The notes under the pieces were generated by a model that made no database searches, was not told the DNA's origin, and was given only the letters and a program-made list of their open reading frames with translations. From JAGVSZ01 sp019137045 (GTDB lineage Bacteria > Pseudomonadota > Gammaproteobacteria > Burkholderiales > SG8-39), in assembly GCA_046347635.1 (NCBI GenBank), contig JAXMFT010000011.1:62001-126000 (forward strand): DNA of 64,000 nucleotides, given 5' to 3'. Positions 28,474 to 37,371 of the stretch are shown piece by piece (within the stretch, counting starts at the first letter, position 1; every line of letters begins with the position of its first letter). A program made the position numbers and the translations under genes.

Positions 28474-29280
28474 TCAGGCGAGGAACGGATCGCCCTGGGC
28501 CGCGCACGGGCCGGCGTGCGCGGCGGCCCCGCGCAGCAGGACGACGTGCCGCGGCAGGCGCGCCGGCTCCAGGGTCTCGAAGATGGCGCGCAGCGCGACG
28601 ACTTCGCGGTTCTCGCCGCGCCAGGCCGCGAGCAGGCGCTCGAACGCGGGCGCGAACGAGGTCGCGCCGAGCTCGGCGCGCAGGGCGAAGACCAGGTCCT
28701 CGCCGGGCCGGGCCGCGCTCGCCGCGAGCACCGGGGCGTGCGCGTCATCCTGGCGCGCCTGCGCGGCGGCCTCGTCGAGCGTCGGCAGCGAGGTGGGAAG
28801 CTGGGGACACAGCACCGGCTCGGCCTCGCAGACGGGCATGTACGGATGCCGGCCGCGGGTGTCGGCCGCGTAGAGAAAGCCGAGGCGCTGCGTGAGGCGC
28901 AGCGCGTGGCGGCTCGAATGCCAGCCGGGCGCCGCGTGGGTGCGGGGCGGCTCGCCGGCGAGGCGCTCGAACGCCTCGCACGCGCGCGTGAGCGCCGTCT
29001 CGATCCAGGGTGCATCGCCGGGCGCGGTGCGCTGCGGCCAGCGCGCCGCGTCCCACCCGTACACGCCGGCCTCGCAGCCGGCGTCGCGCACCATCGCGAG
29101 AGCGGCCGCGGCGCGGTCGCCGACCTCGCGCCCGGGAAGGAGCCGGTGCCACCGGTCCGGGCCGAGGTCGGCATAGAAGGTTGCGGTGGCGCCGTGCCGG
29201 GCGAGGAGGGCGAGTAGGTGCGGCACCGCGCGCGCGGCCCCGCGCGCCGTCGCCACGCTGATGCGCAGACCGACTCTCAT
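28474..29280 (-). CDS. ArnD-like (NodB fold) protein, active-site residues not conserved
   Basis: Looks related to ArnD, the deformylase of the lipid A L-Ara4N pathway: MRVGLRI at the start, ATFYADLGPD, HAAPGWHSSR, and PQLPTSLPTLDEA near the middle match that family. However, the RIDVDT motif with the catalytic Asp is RISVAT, and the HAWDHH-like metal histidine region is VYGWDAARW. At 268 residues it is also a little short. I infer a pseudo-enzyme or a divergent hydrolase. It lies 96 bases upstream of nothing else in an arn pathway except the SMR gene that precedes it in transcription. Confidence 0.6.
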   Translation of the reverse strand: MRVGLRISVATARGAARAVPHLLALLARHGATATFYADLGPDRWHRLLPGREVGDRAAAALAMVRDAGCEAGVYGWDAARWPQRTAPGDAPWIETALTRACEAFERLAGEPPRTHAAPGWHSSRHALRLTQRLGFLYAADTRGRHPYMPVCEAEPVLCPQLPTSLPTLDEAAAQARQDDAHAPVLAASAARPGEDLVFALRAELGATSFAPAFERLLAAWRGENREVVALRAIFETLEPARLPRHVVLLRGAAAHAGPCAAQGDPFLA

Positions 29281-29376
29281 GGGCGCGGGATCACGCTCCG
29301 GGGCGGGCAGCGCCCGTCGCGCGCGCCCTCGTCCCCCCGGCCCCGGGAAACGCTCGTCCGCGGCACCGGATTCTCC

Positions 29377-29748
29377 TCAGCTGCGCGCGACGATGAAGAC
29401 GCCGAGGATGATGACGCCGATGCCGGCGAGTCGCAGCGGGGACACCGCCTCGCCGAAGAGGTAGTGCGCAGCGACGGCGTTGACGACGTAGCCGATCGAG
29501 AGCATCGGATAGGCGATGCTCACCTCGACGCGCGAGAGCGCCAGGATCCACACCACCACGCTCGCCACGTAGCACCCGATGCCGCCCAGGATGTGGGGCT
29601 CGAAGGCGAGCTTCAGGCCGACCGGCACCGCGTTGGCCGCGGCGAACTCGAACGGTCCGACCGCGTTGGTGCCGGCCTTGAGGAGGAGCTGCGCGGCGGC
29701 GTTCAGGAGCACGCCGGCGAGAATGAGCGACAGGCTGAGAGCGGTCAT
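29377..29748 (-). CDS. Small multidrug resistance/ArnE-like membrane protein
   Basis: A 123-residue protein with four predicted membrane helices (about 3-20, 48-68, 75-92, 100-120) and SMR/DMT features: NAAAQLLLKAG near the start and SVEV-type RVEVSIAYPMLSIGYV. ArnE/ArnF flip Ara4N-undecaprenyl phosphate, and SMR proteins export drugs; sequence does not settle which. Being next to an ArnD-like gene favours an ArnE-like origin. Same strand as its neighbours. Confidence 0.75.
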   Translation of the reverse strand: MTALSLSLILAGVLLNAAAQLLLKAGTNAVGPFEFAAANAVPVGLKLAFEPHILGGIGCYVASVVVWILALSRVEVSIAYPMLSIGYVVNAVAAHYLFGEAVSPLRLAGIGVIILGVFIVARS

Positions 29749-29797
29749 CGGCGACGGGATCTCCGGGCGGGGGCGGGCGGCGCGTGCGACGCCGCGC

Positions 29798-30169
29798 TCA
29801 GGCGAGCACCAGGGCGGCCGCGACCTTGCGGCCCTCGGCGGCGAGGATGTTGAAGGTACGGCAGGCGGCTTGCACGTCCATCACCTCGAGTCCGATGCGC
29901 CCCTCGACGAGCGGGCGGACGATCTCGGCGCGCGGGAAGCGCAGGCTCGCGCCGGTGCCGAGGAGGACGACCTCCGGCGCGAGGCCCACCAGCGCGGCGA
30001 GATGCTCCGCGGCGAGCGCGTCGAACGCCTCCGGGCCCCAGTCGGCGACGACGCGGTCGGGAAGCACGAGCAAGCTGCGCTCGTAGCGCACGCCGTTCAC
30101 GGCCACGTAGCCGGCCCCGTACGCGCTGAACGCGTGCGTGCCCGCGGCCCGTGAAAGATGCAGCTTCAA
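29798..30169 (-). CDS. Mth938-like (DUF498/NDUFAF3-type) domain protein
   Basis: A single-domain protein of about 123 residues with the family pattern YGAGYVAVNGVRYERSLLVLPDRV, PEVVLLGTGASLRFP and the C-terminal MDVQAACRTFNILAAEGRKVAAALVL. Bacterial members are uncharacterised; the human relative NDUFAF3 helps assemble complex I. I chose TTG 30169 (LKLHLSRAAGTHAF), the point where family similarity begins. The frame is open to 30256 but crosses the alaC promoter region. Confidence 0.75.
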   Translation of the reverse strand: MKLHLSRAAGTHAFSAYGAGYVAVNGVRYERSLLVLPDRVVADWGPEAFDALAAEHLAALVGLAPEVVLLGTGASLRFPRAEIVRPLVEGRIGLEVMDVQAACRTFNILAAEGRKVAAALVLA

Positions 30170-30261
30170 GGACGAAAACGCGAATTGCGGTAAGGGGTTA
30201 GAGCAGGTACGATTATAGCTTGCTGCGGCGCGATGCCGCCCCCGAGCCCGGATCACGAGCG

Positions 30262-31464
30262 ATGAAGACCTTCCCGCGCATCCAGCGCCTGCCGCCCTAC
30301 GTGTTCAACATCACGGCAGAGCTCAAGATGGCCGCCCGCCGCGCCGGCGACGACATCATCGACATGAGCATGGGCAATCCGGACGGTGCGACGCCGCCGC
30401 ACATCGTCGAGAAGCTGGTGGAGAGCGTGCGGCGCCCCGACACGCACGGATACTCGGTCTCGAAGGGCATCCCGCGCCTGCGCCTCGCCATATGCAACTG
30501 GTACCGGCGCCGTTACGGCGTCGAGCTCGACCCGGACAAGGAGGCGATCGTCACCATCGGGTCGAAGGAGGGCATCGCCCACCTCGCGCTCGCGATGCTC
30601 GACCGCGGCGACATCGTGCTCGTTCCGAACCCGAGCTACCCGATCCACATCTACGGCCCGGTGATCGCCGGTGCCGACATCCGGCACGTGCGCAACACGC
30701 CGGACGTGGACTTCTTCGAGGAGCTCGAGCGCGCGATCAGGGAGTCGTTCCCGAAGCCGAAGCTGCTGATCATCAACTTCCCGGGCAACCCGACCGGGCA
30801 GTGCGTCGAACCGCGGTTCTTCGAGCGCACCGTGGCGCTCGCGCGCGAGCACGGCATTCTCGTCGCGCACGATCTCGCCTACGCGGACATCGTCTTCGAC
30901 GGCTACCGCGCGCCGTCGATCCTGGAGGTGCCCGGCGCGCGCGACGTCGCGGTCGAGTTCTTCACCATGTCGAAGAGCTACAACATGGCCGGCTGGCGCG
31001 TCGGGTTCATGGTCGGCAACCGCGACATGGTGCACGCGCTCGCGCGCATCAAGAGCTACCACGACTACGGCACCTTCACGCCGATACAGGTCGCCTCCAT
31101 CGTCGCGCTCGAGGGACCGCAGGAGTGCGTCGAGGAGATCCGCCTCACCTACCAGCGCCGGCGCGACGTGCTCGTGAAGGGGCTGCACGAGGCCGGCTGG
31201 ATGGTGGAGAACCCGCGCGCCGCGATGTACGTGTGGGCCGAGATCCCGCCGGCCTACCGGGCGCTGGGCTCGCTCGAGTTCGCGAAGAAGCTCCTGGTCG
31301 AGGCCAAGGTCGCGGTGTCCCCGGGCGTGGGTTTCGGCGAGTACGGCGACACGCACGTCCGCATCGCGATGATCGAGAACGAGAACCGCACCCGCCAGGC
31401 CGTGCGCGGCATCAAGGAGATGTTCCGCCGCGACGGCCTGCTCAGGACCACGCGGGCGGCCTGA
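30262..31464 (+). CDS. alaC: Alanine transaminase AlaC-type (PLP class I/II)
   Basis: Aminotransferase linking pyruvate/alanine with glutamate. The 400-residue protein has the fold type I signature: MSMGNPDGATPPHI, FPGNPTGQ, HDLAYADIVFDGY, and the PLP lysine in MSKSYNMAGWRVGF near residue 238. The start MKTFPRIQRLPPYVF matches the YfdZ/AlaC family. It is the first gene of a cluster with hom and thrC, a common betaproteobacterial order. The AT-rich stretch GATTATAG (30211-30218) upstream probably holds its promoter. Confidence 0.9.
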   Translation: MKTFPRIQRLPPYVFNITAELKMAARRAGDDIIDMSMGNPDGATPPHIVEKLVESVRRPDTHGYSVSKGIPRLRLAICNWYRRRYGVELDPDKEAIVTIGSKEGIAHLALAMLDRGDIVLVPNPSYPIHIYGPVIAGADIRHVRNTPDVDFFEELERAIRESFPKPKLLIINFPGNPTGQCVEPRFFERTVALAREHGILVAHDLAYADIVFDGYRAPSILEVPGARDVAVEFFTMSKSYNMAGWRVGFMVGNRDMVHALARIKSYHDYGTFTPIQVASIVALEGPQECVEEIRLTYQRRRDVLVKGLHEAGWMVENPRAAMYVWAEIPPAYRALGSLEFAKKLLVEAKVAVSPGVGFGEYGDTHVRIAMIENENRTRQAVRGIKEMFRRDGLLRTTRAA

Positions 31465-31493
31465 CGGCCGCGACCCGCGCAGGCGCAACGTTG

Positions 31494-32810
31494 ATGAAGC
31501 CGATAAACGTCGGGCTGCTCGGCATCGGCACCGTCGGCGGCGGGACCTGGGCGGTGCTCGCGCGCAACCGCGAGGAGATCCAGCGCCGCGCGGGGCGCGA
31601 GATCCGCATCGCGCTGGTGGCGGACAAGGACCTCGAGCGCGCGCGGCGGCTCACCGGCGGACAGGCGAAGTGCGTCGCCGACGGCAACGAGGTGGTGTCG
31701 AGCCCGGACATCGACATCGTGGTCGAGCTGATCGGGGGCTATACCGTCGCGAAGTCGCTCGCGCTCGCGGCGATCGCCAACGGCAAGCACCTGGTCACCG
31801 CCAACAAGGCGCTGCTCGCGGTGCACGGGAACGAGATCTTCGCGGCGGCGCAGAAGCACGGCGTCATGGTCGGCTTCGAAGCGGCGGTGGCCGGCGGCGT
31901 GCCGATCATCAAGGCAGTCCGGGAAGGGCTGGCCGCCAACCGGATCGAGTGGATCGCCGGGATCATCAACGGCACCTCGAACTTCATCCTGTCGGAGATG
32001 CGCGCGAAGGGGCTCGCGTTCGACGACGTCCTGCGCGAGGCGCAGCGCCTCGGCTACGCCGAGGCCGATCCGACCTTCGACGTGGAGGGCGTGGACGCCG
32101 CGCACAAGCTCACGATCCTCTCCGCGATCGCGTTCGGCGTGCCGATGCAGTTCGAGCGCTGCCACCGCGAGGGCATCACGACGCTCACCCAGGCGGACAT
32201 CCGTTACGCCGAGAGCCTGGGCTACCGGATCAAGCTGCTCGGGATCACGAAGCGCACCGCCGCCGGCATCGAGCTGCGCGTGCATCCGACGCTCATCCCG
32301 GCGCGGCGCCTGATCGCGAACGTCGAGGGAGTCATGAACGCGATCCTGGTCAAGGGCGACGCGGTCGGGCCGACCATGTACTACGGCGCGGGCGCCGGGG
32401 CCGAGCCGACCGCGAGCGCGGTGGTGGCCGACCTGGTCGACATCACGCGGCTGCACACCGCGGACCCCGAGCATCGCGTGCCGCACCTCGCGTTCCAGCC
32501 GGACCGGCTCGCCGCCACGGCCATCCTGCCGATGGAGGAGGTCACCACCTCCTACTACCTGCGCATGCGCGTGCTCGACCGCCCGGGCGTGCTCGCGGAC
32601 ATCACGCGCATCCTCGCCGACCGCACGATCTCGATCGACGCCATGATCCAGCGCGAGCCGGAGGAGGGCGAGGAGCAGGTCGACATCATCATGCTCACGC
32701 ACCGCACCCAGGAGAAGAACGTCAACGCGGCGATCGCGGCGATCGAGGCGCTGCCGGTGGTCGCCGGCGCGATCACGCGCATCCGGCTCGAAGAGCTGGG
32801 CACCGCGTAG
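31494..32810 (+). CDS. hom: Homoserine dehydrogenase
   Basis: Reduces aspartate semialdehyde to homoserine for threonine and methionine. The 438-residue protein has a Rossmann fold (NVGLLGIGTVGGGTW), the catalytic domain with VTANKALLAVHG, GFEAAVAGGVPIIK and GIINGTSNFIL, and a C-terminal ACT domain (about 355-438, with RMRVLDRPGVLADI) for threonine feedback. ATG 31494, 29 bases after alaC, 9 before thrC. Confidence 0.96.
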   Translation: MKPINVGLLGIGTVGGGTWAVLARNREEIQRRAGREIRIALVADKDLERARRLTGGQAKCVADGNEVVSSPDIDIVVELIGGYTVAKSLALAAIANGKHLVTANKALLAVHGNEIFAAAQKHGVMVGFEAAVAGGVPIIKAVREGLAANRIEWIAGIINGTSNFILSEMRAKGLAFDDVLREAQRLGYAEADPTFDVEGVDAAHKLTILSAIAFGVPMQFERCHREGITTLTQADIRYAESLGYRIKLLGITKRTAAGIELRVHPTLIPARRLIANVEGVMNAILVKGDAVGPTMYYGAGAGAEPTASAVVADLVDITRLHTADPEHRVPHLAFQPDRLAATAILPMEEVTTSYYLRMRVLDRPGVLADITRILADRTISIDAMIQREPEEGEEQVDIIMLTHRTQEKNVNAAIAAIEALPVVAGAITRIRLEELGTA

Positions 32811-32819
32811 GCCGCGGCG

Positions 32820-34235
32820 GTGCGGTACGTCTCGACTCGCGGCGGGATGGCGCCCGCCGCCTTCTGCGACATCCTGCTCGAAGGCCTCGCGCCCGACGGC
32901 GGACTGACGATTCCGGAGTCCTATCCGCACATCGACCGCGCGACGCTCGCCGCCTGGCGCAGGCTCGACTACCGCGGCGTCGCGTTCGAGATCCTGTCGC
33001 GGTACATCGACGACATTCCCGCCGCCGAGCTGCGCGCGATCATCGACCGCACGTACACGGCGGCGGCGTTCGGCTCCGACGAGATCACCCCGGTGCGCAC
33101 GCTCGAGCCGGGGCTGCACCTGCTCCAGCTCTCCAACGGCCCGACGCTCGCCTTCAAAGACGTCGCGCTGCAGCTGCTCGGCAACCTGTTCGAGCACGTG
33201 CTCGCGCAGCGCGGCGAGACGCTGAACATCCTCGGTGCGACCTCCGGCGACACCGGGTCGGCGGCGGAGTACGCGCTGCGCGGGAAGCGCGGCATCCGCG
33301 TGTTCATGCTGTCGCCGCTCGGCAAGATGAGCGCGTTCCAGACCGCGCAGATGTACTCGCTCGCCGATCCCAACATCTTCAACCTCGCGGTACGTGGGGT
33401 GTTCGACGACTGCCAGGACGTCGTGAAGGCGGTGTCCGCCGACCTCGACTTCAAGGCGCGCCTACGCATCGGCTCGGTGAACTCGATCAACTGGGCGCGC
33501 GTGGTGGCCCAGGTCGTCTACTATTTCAAGGGCTACTTCGCGGTGACGCGCGGCGAGGACGAGGAGGTGTCGTTCGCGGTGCCGTCGGGAAACTTCGGCA
33601 ACATCCTCGCCGGGCACGTCGCGCGCTCGATGGGCCTGCCGATCCGGCAGCTCATCCTGGCGACGAACGAGAACAACGTGCTGGACGAGTTCTTTCGCAC
33701 CGGCGTCTACCGGGTGCGCGGTGCAGCCGAGGTCCGCCAGACCTCGAGCCCCTCGATGGACATCTCGAAGGCGTCCAACTTCGAGCGCTACGTCTTCGAC
33801 CTCGTCGGTCGCGACCCGGCGCGGGTGCGCGAGCTGTGGGGACAAGTGGACGCCACGGGCGCCTTCGACCTCGCGGGTTCGGCCGCCTTCCGGCGGGTGC
33901 GCGAGACCGGCTTCGTGTCGGGCTTCAGCACGCACGCGGACCGCCTCGCGACCATCCGGCGGGTGCACGGGAAGTACGGGTACATCGTCGACACGCACAC
34001 GGCCGACGGCATCGAGGTGGGCCTGGACCTGCGCGCGCCGGGCGTGCCGCTCGTCTGCCTCGAGACCGCGCTCGCGGCGAAGTTCGACGCGGCGATCCGC
34101 GAGGCGCTCGGCGTCGCCCCGCCGCGGCCGCAGGGCTACGCAGACCTGGAGTCCCTGCCGCAGCGGTTCGAAGTGATCGACGCGGACGCGGCAGCGGTCA
34201 AGCGCTTCATCGCCGCGGCAGCCGGCGCCGCCTGA
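32820..34235 (+). CDS. thrC: Threonine synthase
   Basis: Converts O-phosphohomoserine to threonine with PLP. The 471-residue protein has the proteobacterial N-terminal domain (MRYVSTRGGMAPAAF) and the PLP lysine in LAFKDVALQ near residue 113, followed by ATSGDTGSAAEYAL for phosphate binding and VPSGNFGNILAG. GTG start 9 bases after hom. thrB is not adjacent. Ends 3 bases before a gene on the opposite strand. Confidence 0.95.
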   Translation: MRYVSTRGGMAPAAFCDILLEGLAPDGGLTIPESYPHIDRATLAAWRRLDYRGVAFEILSRYIDDIPAAELRAIIDRTYTAAAFGSDEITPVRTLEPGLHLLQLSNGPTLAFKDVALQLLGNLFEHVLAQRGETLNILGATSGDTGSAAEYALRGKRGIRVFMLSPLGKMSAFQTAQMYSLADPNIFNLAVRGVFDDCQDVVKAVSADLDFKARLRIGSVNSINWARVVAQVVYYFKGYFAVTRGEDEEVSFAVPSGNFGNILAGHVARSMGLPIRQLILATNENNVLDEFFRTGVYRVRGAAEVRQTSSPSMDISKASNFERYVFDLVGRDPARVRELWGQVDATGAFDLAGSAAFRRVRETGFVSGFSTHADRLATIRRVHGKYGYIVDTHTADGIEVGLDLRAPGVPLVCLETALAAKFDAAIREALGVAPPRPQGYADLESLPQRFEVIDADAAAVKRFIAAAAGAA

Positions 34236-34238
34236 CGC

Positions 34239-34874
34239 TCACAGCAGGCCGCCGCGGCCGCTCTCCCAGCGCCGGTGCTCGGTGGTGAGGATCTCGACGT
34301 GCTCGCGCTCCTCGGCCGCGAGCTCCCTGTAGAGCTGGCGCTCCGCGGAGCCCTCGGGCGCGTGCGCGCCGCGCTGAGCGAAGAAATCCGCCGCCCGCTG
34401 CTCGAACGCGATCGCGATGCGGAAGAGGTTCGCGGGGTCGTCCGGACGGCGCTCCACGCCGGCGAAGATCGCGGCCCGGTCGAACTGGAAGTCGGGCGCG
34501 GGCGCGGGCAGCTCGGCGTGATAGCGGCGCGTCAGGGTCGCCATGTGCTCCTTCTCCATCCCGGCCAGGCGGCCGAAGAGGTCGCGCAGCGCGGGCTCCG
34601 CCGCGTCGCGCGCCGCGCGCTCGTAGAAGGCGAGCCCCCCGATCTCGATCTCGAACGCCATCCGGATCGCCTCCAGCGCGCGCTCGTCTTCGATCGGCCC
34701 GCGGTCGAGCAGCTCGAGCCGGCCCTTGCAGTGCGGGCACATGCCGTAGGGGAAGGCGAAGCCCTCGCTCACCTTGCCGCACGCGGCGCAGCGCCAGCGC
34801 AGCTCCACGCCGGCGCAGCACACGTATGCTTCCTCGTCTTCGAGCGGTCGGTGGCAGCGCGGGCAGACGCTCAT
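34239..34874 (-). CDS. Rubrerythrin-like ferritin-fold protein with N-terminal zinc-ribbon-like region
   Basis: A 211-residue protein. The N-terminus (1-55) has paired cysteines CPRC, CC, CAAC and CPHC, a zinc-ribbon or rubredoxin-like metal site. The rest is a four-helix ferritin-like domain with carboxylate/His motifs: EIEIGGLAFYERA, EKEHMATL, AFEQRAADFF and AAEEREHVEIL. These match a rubrerythrin-type diiron site, used for peroxide reduction in other bacteria. Its ATG overlaps the stop of the NfnAB-type fusion (ATGA), so the flavoprotein may supply electrons. Confidence 0.8.
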   Translation of the reverse strand: MSVCPRCHRPLEDEEAYVCCAGVELRWRCAACGKVSEGFAFPYGMCPHCKGRLELLDRGPIEDERALEAIRMAFEIEIGGLAFYERAARDAAEPALRDLFGRLAGMEKEHMATLTRRYHAELPAPAPDFQFDRAAIFAGVERRPDDPANLFRIAIAFEQRAADFFAQRGAHAPEGSAERQLYRELAAEEREHVEILTTEHRRWESGRGGLL

Positions 34875-37234
34875 GACAGTCGGGCCTCGATGGAATCGGG
34901 GTCGTCCGGCGCGGGGGACGTCGCCGGGGCGGCGAAGGCCTCCACGTCGGCCTGCGTGACCGGCCACGCGCGCTTGCCGCCCTGCAGCCAGGCGCCGATC
35001 GCGCGCGCGGCGCGCCGGCCGGCGCCCATCGCCAGGATCACCGTCGCGCCGCCGGTCACGATGTCGCCCCCGGCGAACACGCCGGGCAGGTTGGTGGCCT
35101 GGGTGACCGGGTCGGCGACGATGTAGCCCCACTTGCTGAGCCCGAGGCCGGGCGTCGACTGCGTGACGATCGGGTTCGCCTTCGTTCCCAGGGCGTAGAT
35201 CACCGTGTCGCATTCGAGCTCGACGAACTCGTCGAGCGGCACCGGCTTGCGGCGGCCCTTCTCGTCGGGCTCGCCGAGCGCCATCTTCTGCACCTTCATG
35301 CCGCGCACGTTCCCGTCCGCGTCGGCGAGGATCTCGACCGGGGCGTGCAGGAAGAAGAACTCGATGCCTTCCTCCTTCGCGTGGCGCAGCTCCTCGACCC
35401 GCGCCGGCGCCTCCGCCTCCGAGCGCCGGTACACGCAGCGCACCGTCGGGGTGCCCAGGCGCTTGGCGACCCGCAGGCAGTCCATCGCGGTGTTGCCGGC
35501 GCCGATCACGACCACGCTCCGGCCGAGCGTGATCGGCGTGTCGAGGTACGGGAACTTGTCGCCGCCCATCAGGTTCACGCGCGTGAGGAACTCGTTCGCC
35601 GAGTACACCTGCCCTGCGAACTCGCCCGGAATCCCGAGGAAGGACGGCGCGCCCGCGCCCACGCCGACGAACACCGCGTCGAAGCCCATCTCGCCGGTGA
35701 GCTGCGGCACCGAGAAGGTCTTGCCGATCACCTTGTTGGTCTCGAACCGGACCCCGAGCGAGCGCAGGTGCTCCACCTCGCGGCTGATGATCTCGCGCGG
35801 GAGCCGGAACGACGGGATGCCGTACTGGAGCACGCCGCCGATCACGTGCAGCGCCTCGTACACGGTGACCTCGCAGCCGTAGCGCGTCAGGTCGGCGGCG
35901 ACCGCGAGCCCGGCCGGGCCGGACCCGACCACCGCGACGCGGCCGAGCCGCCGCGCCGGCGCCGGCGGCGCCGCCTTGCGCGGCCGCGCGTTGGCGCCGA
36001 CGAAACGCTCGAACCGGCCGATCGCCACCGGCTCGAGCTTGCGCCCGACCACGCACTGCGCCTCGCACTGCGACTCCTGCGGGCAGACGCGGCCGCACAC
36101 CGAGGGGAAGAGGTTGGACTCGTTGATGACGCCGAGCGCGCCGTCGACGTCGCGCACCAGGATGTGCTTGATGAAGCGCGGGATGTCGATCGACACCGGG
36201 CAGCCCTCGATGCAGGCCGGCTTCGAGCACATGATGCAGCGCTCGGCCTCGGCGAGCGCGTCGGCGATCGAGTAGCCGAGGTTCACCTCCTTGAAGTTGC
36301 GCGCGCGCTCGAGCGGGTCGCGCTCGGGCATCCTGGTGGCGTGCGGCGCCACGTCCTTGTACTTCTTGTAGTTGGTCTTGTTCTGCTCGAACAGCACCTT
36401 CTCGACGTGGCACACGCGCGCATAGTCGTCGGTCGCGCGCGTCTCCTCGCCCTTGAAGCGGCGCTGCCGGAGCATCAGCTCCTTGAAGTCCACCTGGTGG
36501 CCGTCGAAGTCGGGGCCATCCACGCACGCGAACTTCACGTCCCCGGCGACGCTCACCCGGCACGAGCCGCACATCCCGGTGCCGTCGACCATGATCGCGT
36601 TGAGCGAGACCATCGTCTTCACGCCGAACGGCCGCGTGGTCTCGACGCAGGCGTTCATCATCGGCAGCGGGCCGATCGCGACCACGAGATCGGGCTTGTC
36701 GCGTTCGAGCACTTCCTGCAGCGCGGCGGTCACCAGGCCCGGCCGGCCGTAGCTCCCGTCGTCGGTGCAGACGACGAGGTCGTCGCAGTGCTGCCGGAAG
36801 CGCTCCTCCCAGAAGACGAGGTCCTTGCTGCGGAAGCCGATCACCCCGGTGGTGCGGTTGCCGGCGGCCTTGAAGGCGCGCAGCTGCGGATACACCGGCG
36901 CGACGCCCAGCCCCCCGCCGACCAGGACGACGTGTCCCGCGCTGGCGACGTGCTGCGGCAGGCCGAGCGGCCCGACGAAGTCGGCGAAGCTGTCGCCGGC
37001 GTCGTAGTGGTCGCGCATCTCCAGGGTGGTCTTGCCGAGCGCCTGGATGACCATGGTCACGGTGCCGCTGTCGCGGTCATAGTCGGCGACGGTGAGCGGG
37101 ATGCGCTCGCCGCCTTCGCGCAGGCGGAGCATCACGAAGTGGCCGGGCTGCGCGGCGCGGGCGACGTCGGGCGCCTCGACTTCCCAGAGGAAGGTCGCGT
37201 CGGAGAACGCTTCGCGGCGAACGATCCGGTACAT
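34871..37234 (-). CDS. NfnA-NfnB-type fused flavoprotein (ferredoxin:NADP/sulfide dehydrogenase family)
   Basis: One polypeptide of about 787 residues joining two normally separate subunits. Residues about 1-270 resemble NfnA/PyrK: FAD-binding region, NAD-binding GGGLGVAPVYPQ, and a [2Fe-2S] site with CGSCRVSV and KFACVDGPDF. After a linker, about 330-780 resembles NfnB/GltD: two [4Fe-4S] sites (CIMCSKPACIEGCP, CGRVCPQESQCEAQC), FAD motif GSGPAGLAVA and NADPH motif GAGNTAMDC. Family members either bifurcate electrons between NADH, NADPH and ferredoxin or act as sulfide dehydrogenase; the sequence does not decide. The ATG at 37234 (MYRIVRREAF) fits family starts; one at 37261 is possible. Coupled to the rubrerythrin-like gene. 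Confidence 0.88.
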   Translation of the reverse strand: MYRIVRREAFSDATFLWEVEAPDVARAAQPGHFVMLRLREGGERIPLTVADYDRDSGTVTMVIQALGKTTLEMRDHYDAGDSFADFVGPLGLPQHVASAGHVVLVGGGLGVAPVYPQLRAFKAAGNRTTGVIGFRSKDLVFWEERFRQHCDDLVVCTDDGSYGRPGLVTAALQEVLERDKPDLVVAIGPLPMMNACVETTRPFGVKTMVSLNAIMVDGTGMCGSCRVSVAGDVKFACVDGPDFDGHQVDFKELMLRQRRFKGEETRATDDYARVCHVEKVLFEQNKTNYKKYKDVAPHATRMPERDPLERARNFKEVNLGYSIADALAEAERCIMCSKPACIEGCPVSIDIPRFIKHILVRDVDGALGVINESNLFPSVCGRVCPQESQCEAQCVVGRKLEPVAIGRFERFVGANARPRKAAPPAPARRLGRVAVVGSGPAGLAVAADLTRYGCEVTVYEALHVIGGVLQYGIPSFRLPREIISREVEHLRSLGVRFETNKVIGKTFSVPQLTGEMGFDAVFVGVGAGAPSFLGIPGEFAGQVYSANEFLTRVNLMGGDKFPYLDTPITLGRSVVVIGAGNTAMDCLRVAKRLGTPTVRCVYRRSEAEAPARVEELRHAKEEGIEFFFLHAPVEILADADGNVRGMKVQKMALGEPDEKGRRKPVPLDEFVELECDTVIYALGTKANPIVTQSTPGLGLSKWGYIVADPVTQATNLPGVFAGGDIVTGGATVILAMGAGRRAARAIGAWLQGGKRAWPVTQADVEAFAAPATSPAPDDPDSIEARLS

Positions 37235-37371
37235 GGATGCGGGCTGGTCAACGCGGGGCATCGGCTGCCCGCGCGTGCCGCGCGCGCAACCCGACCGCCG
37301 GGTCGGCCAGCCTAGTCTCTTAGACCGCCTCGTCCGTGCCGTTGATGTAGATCACGGCGCCGCGCCCGGGC

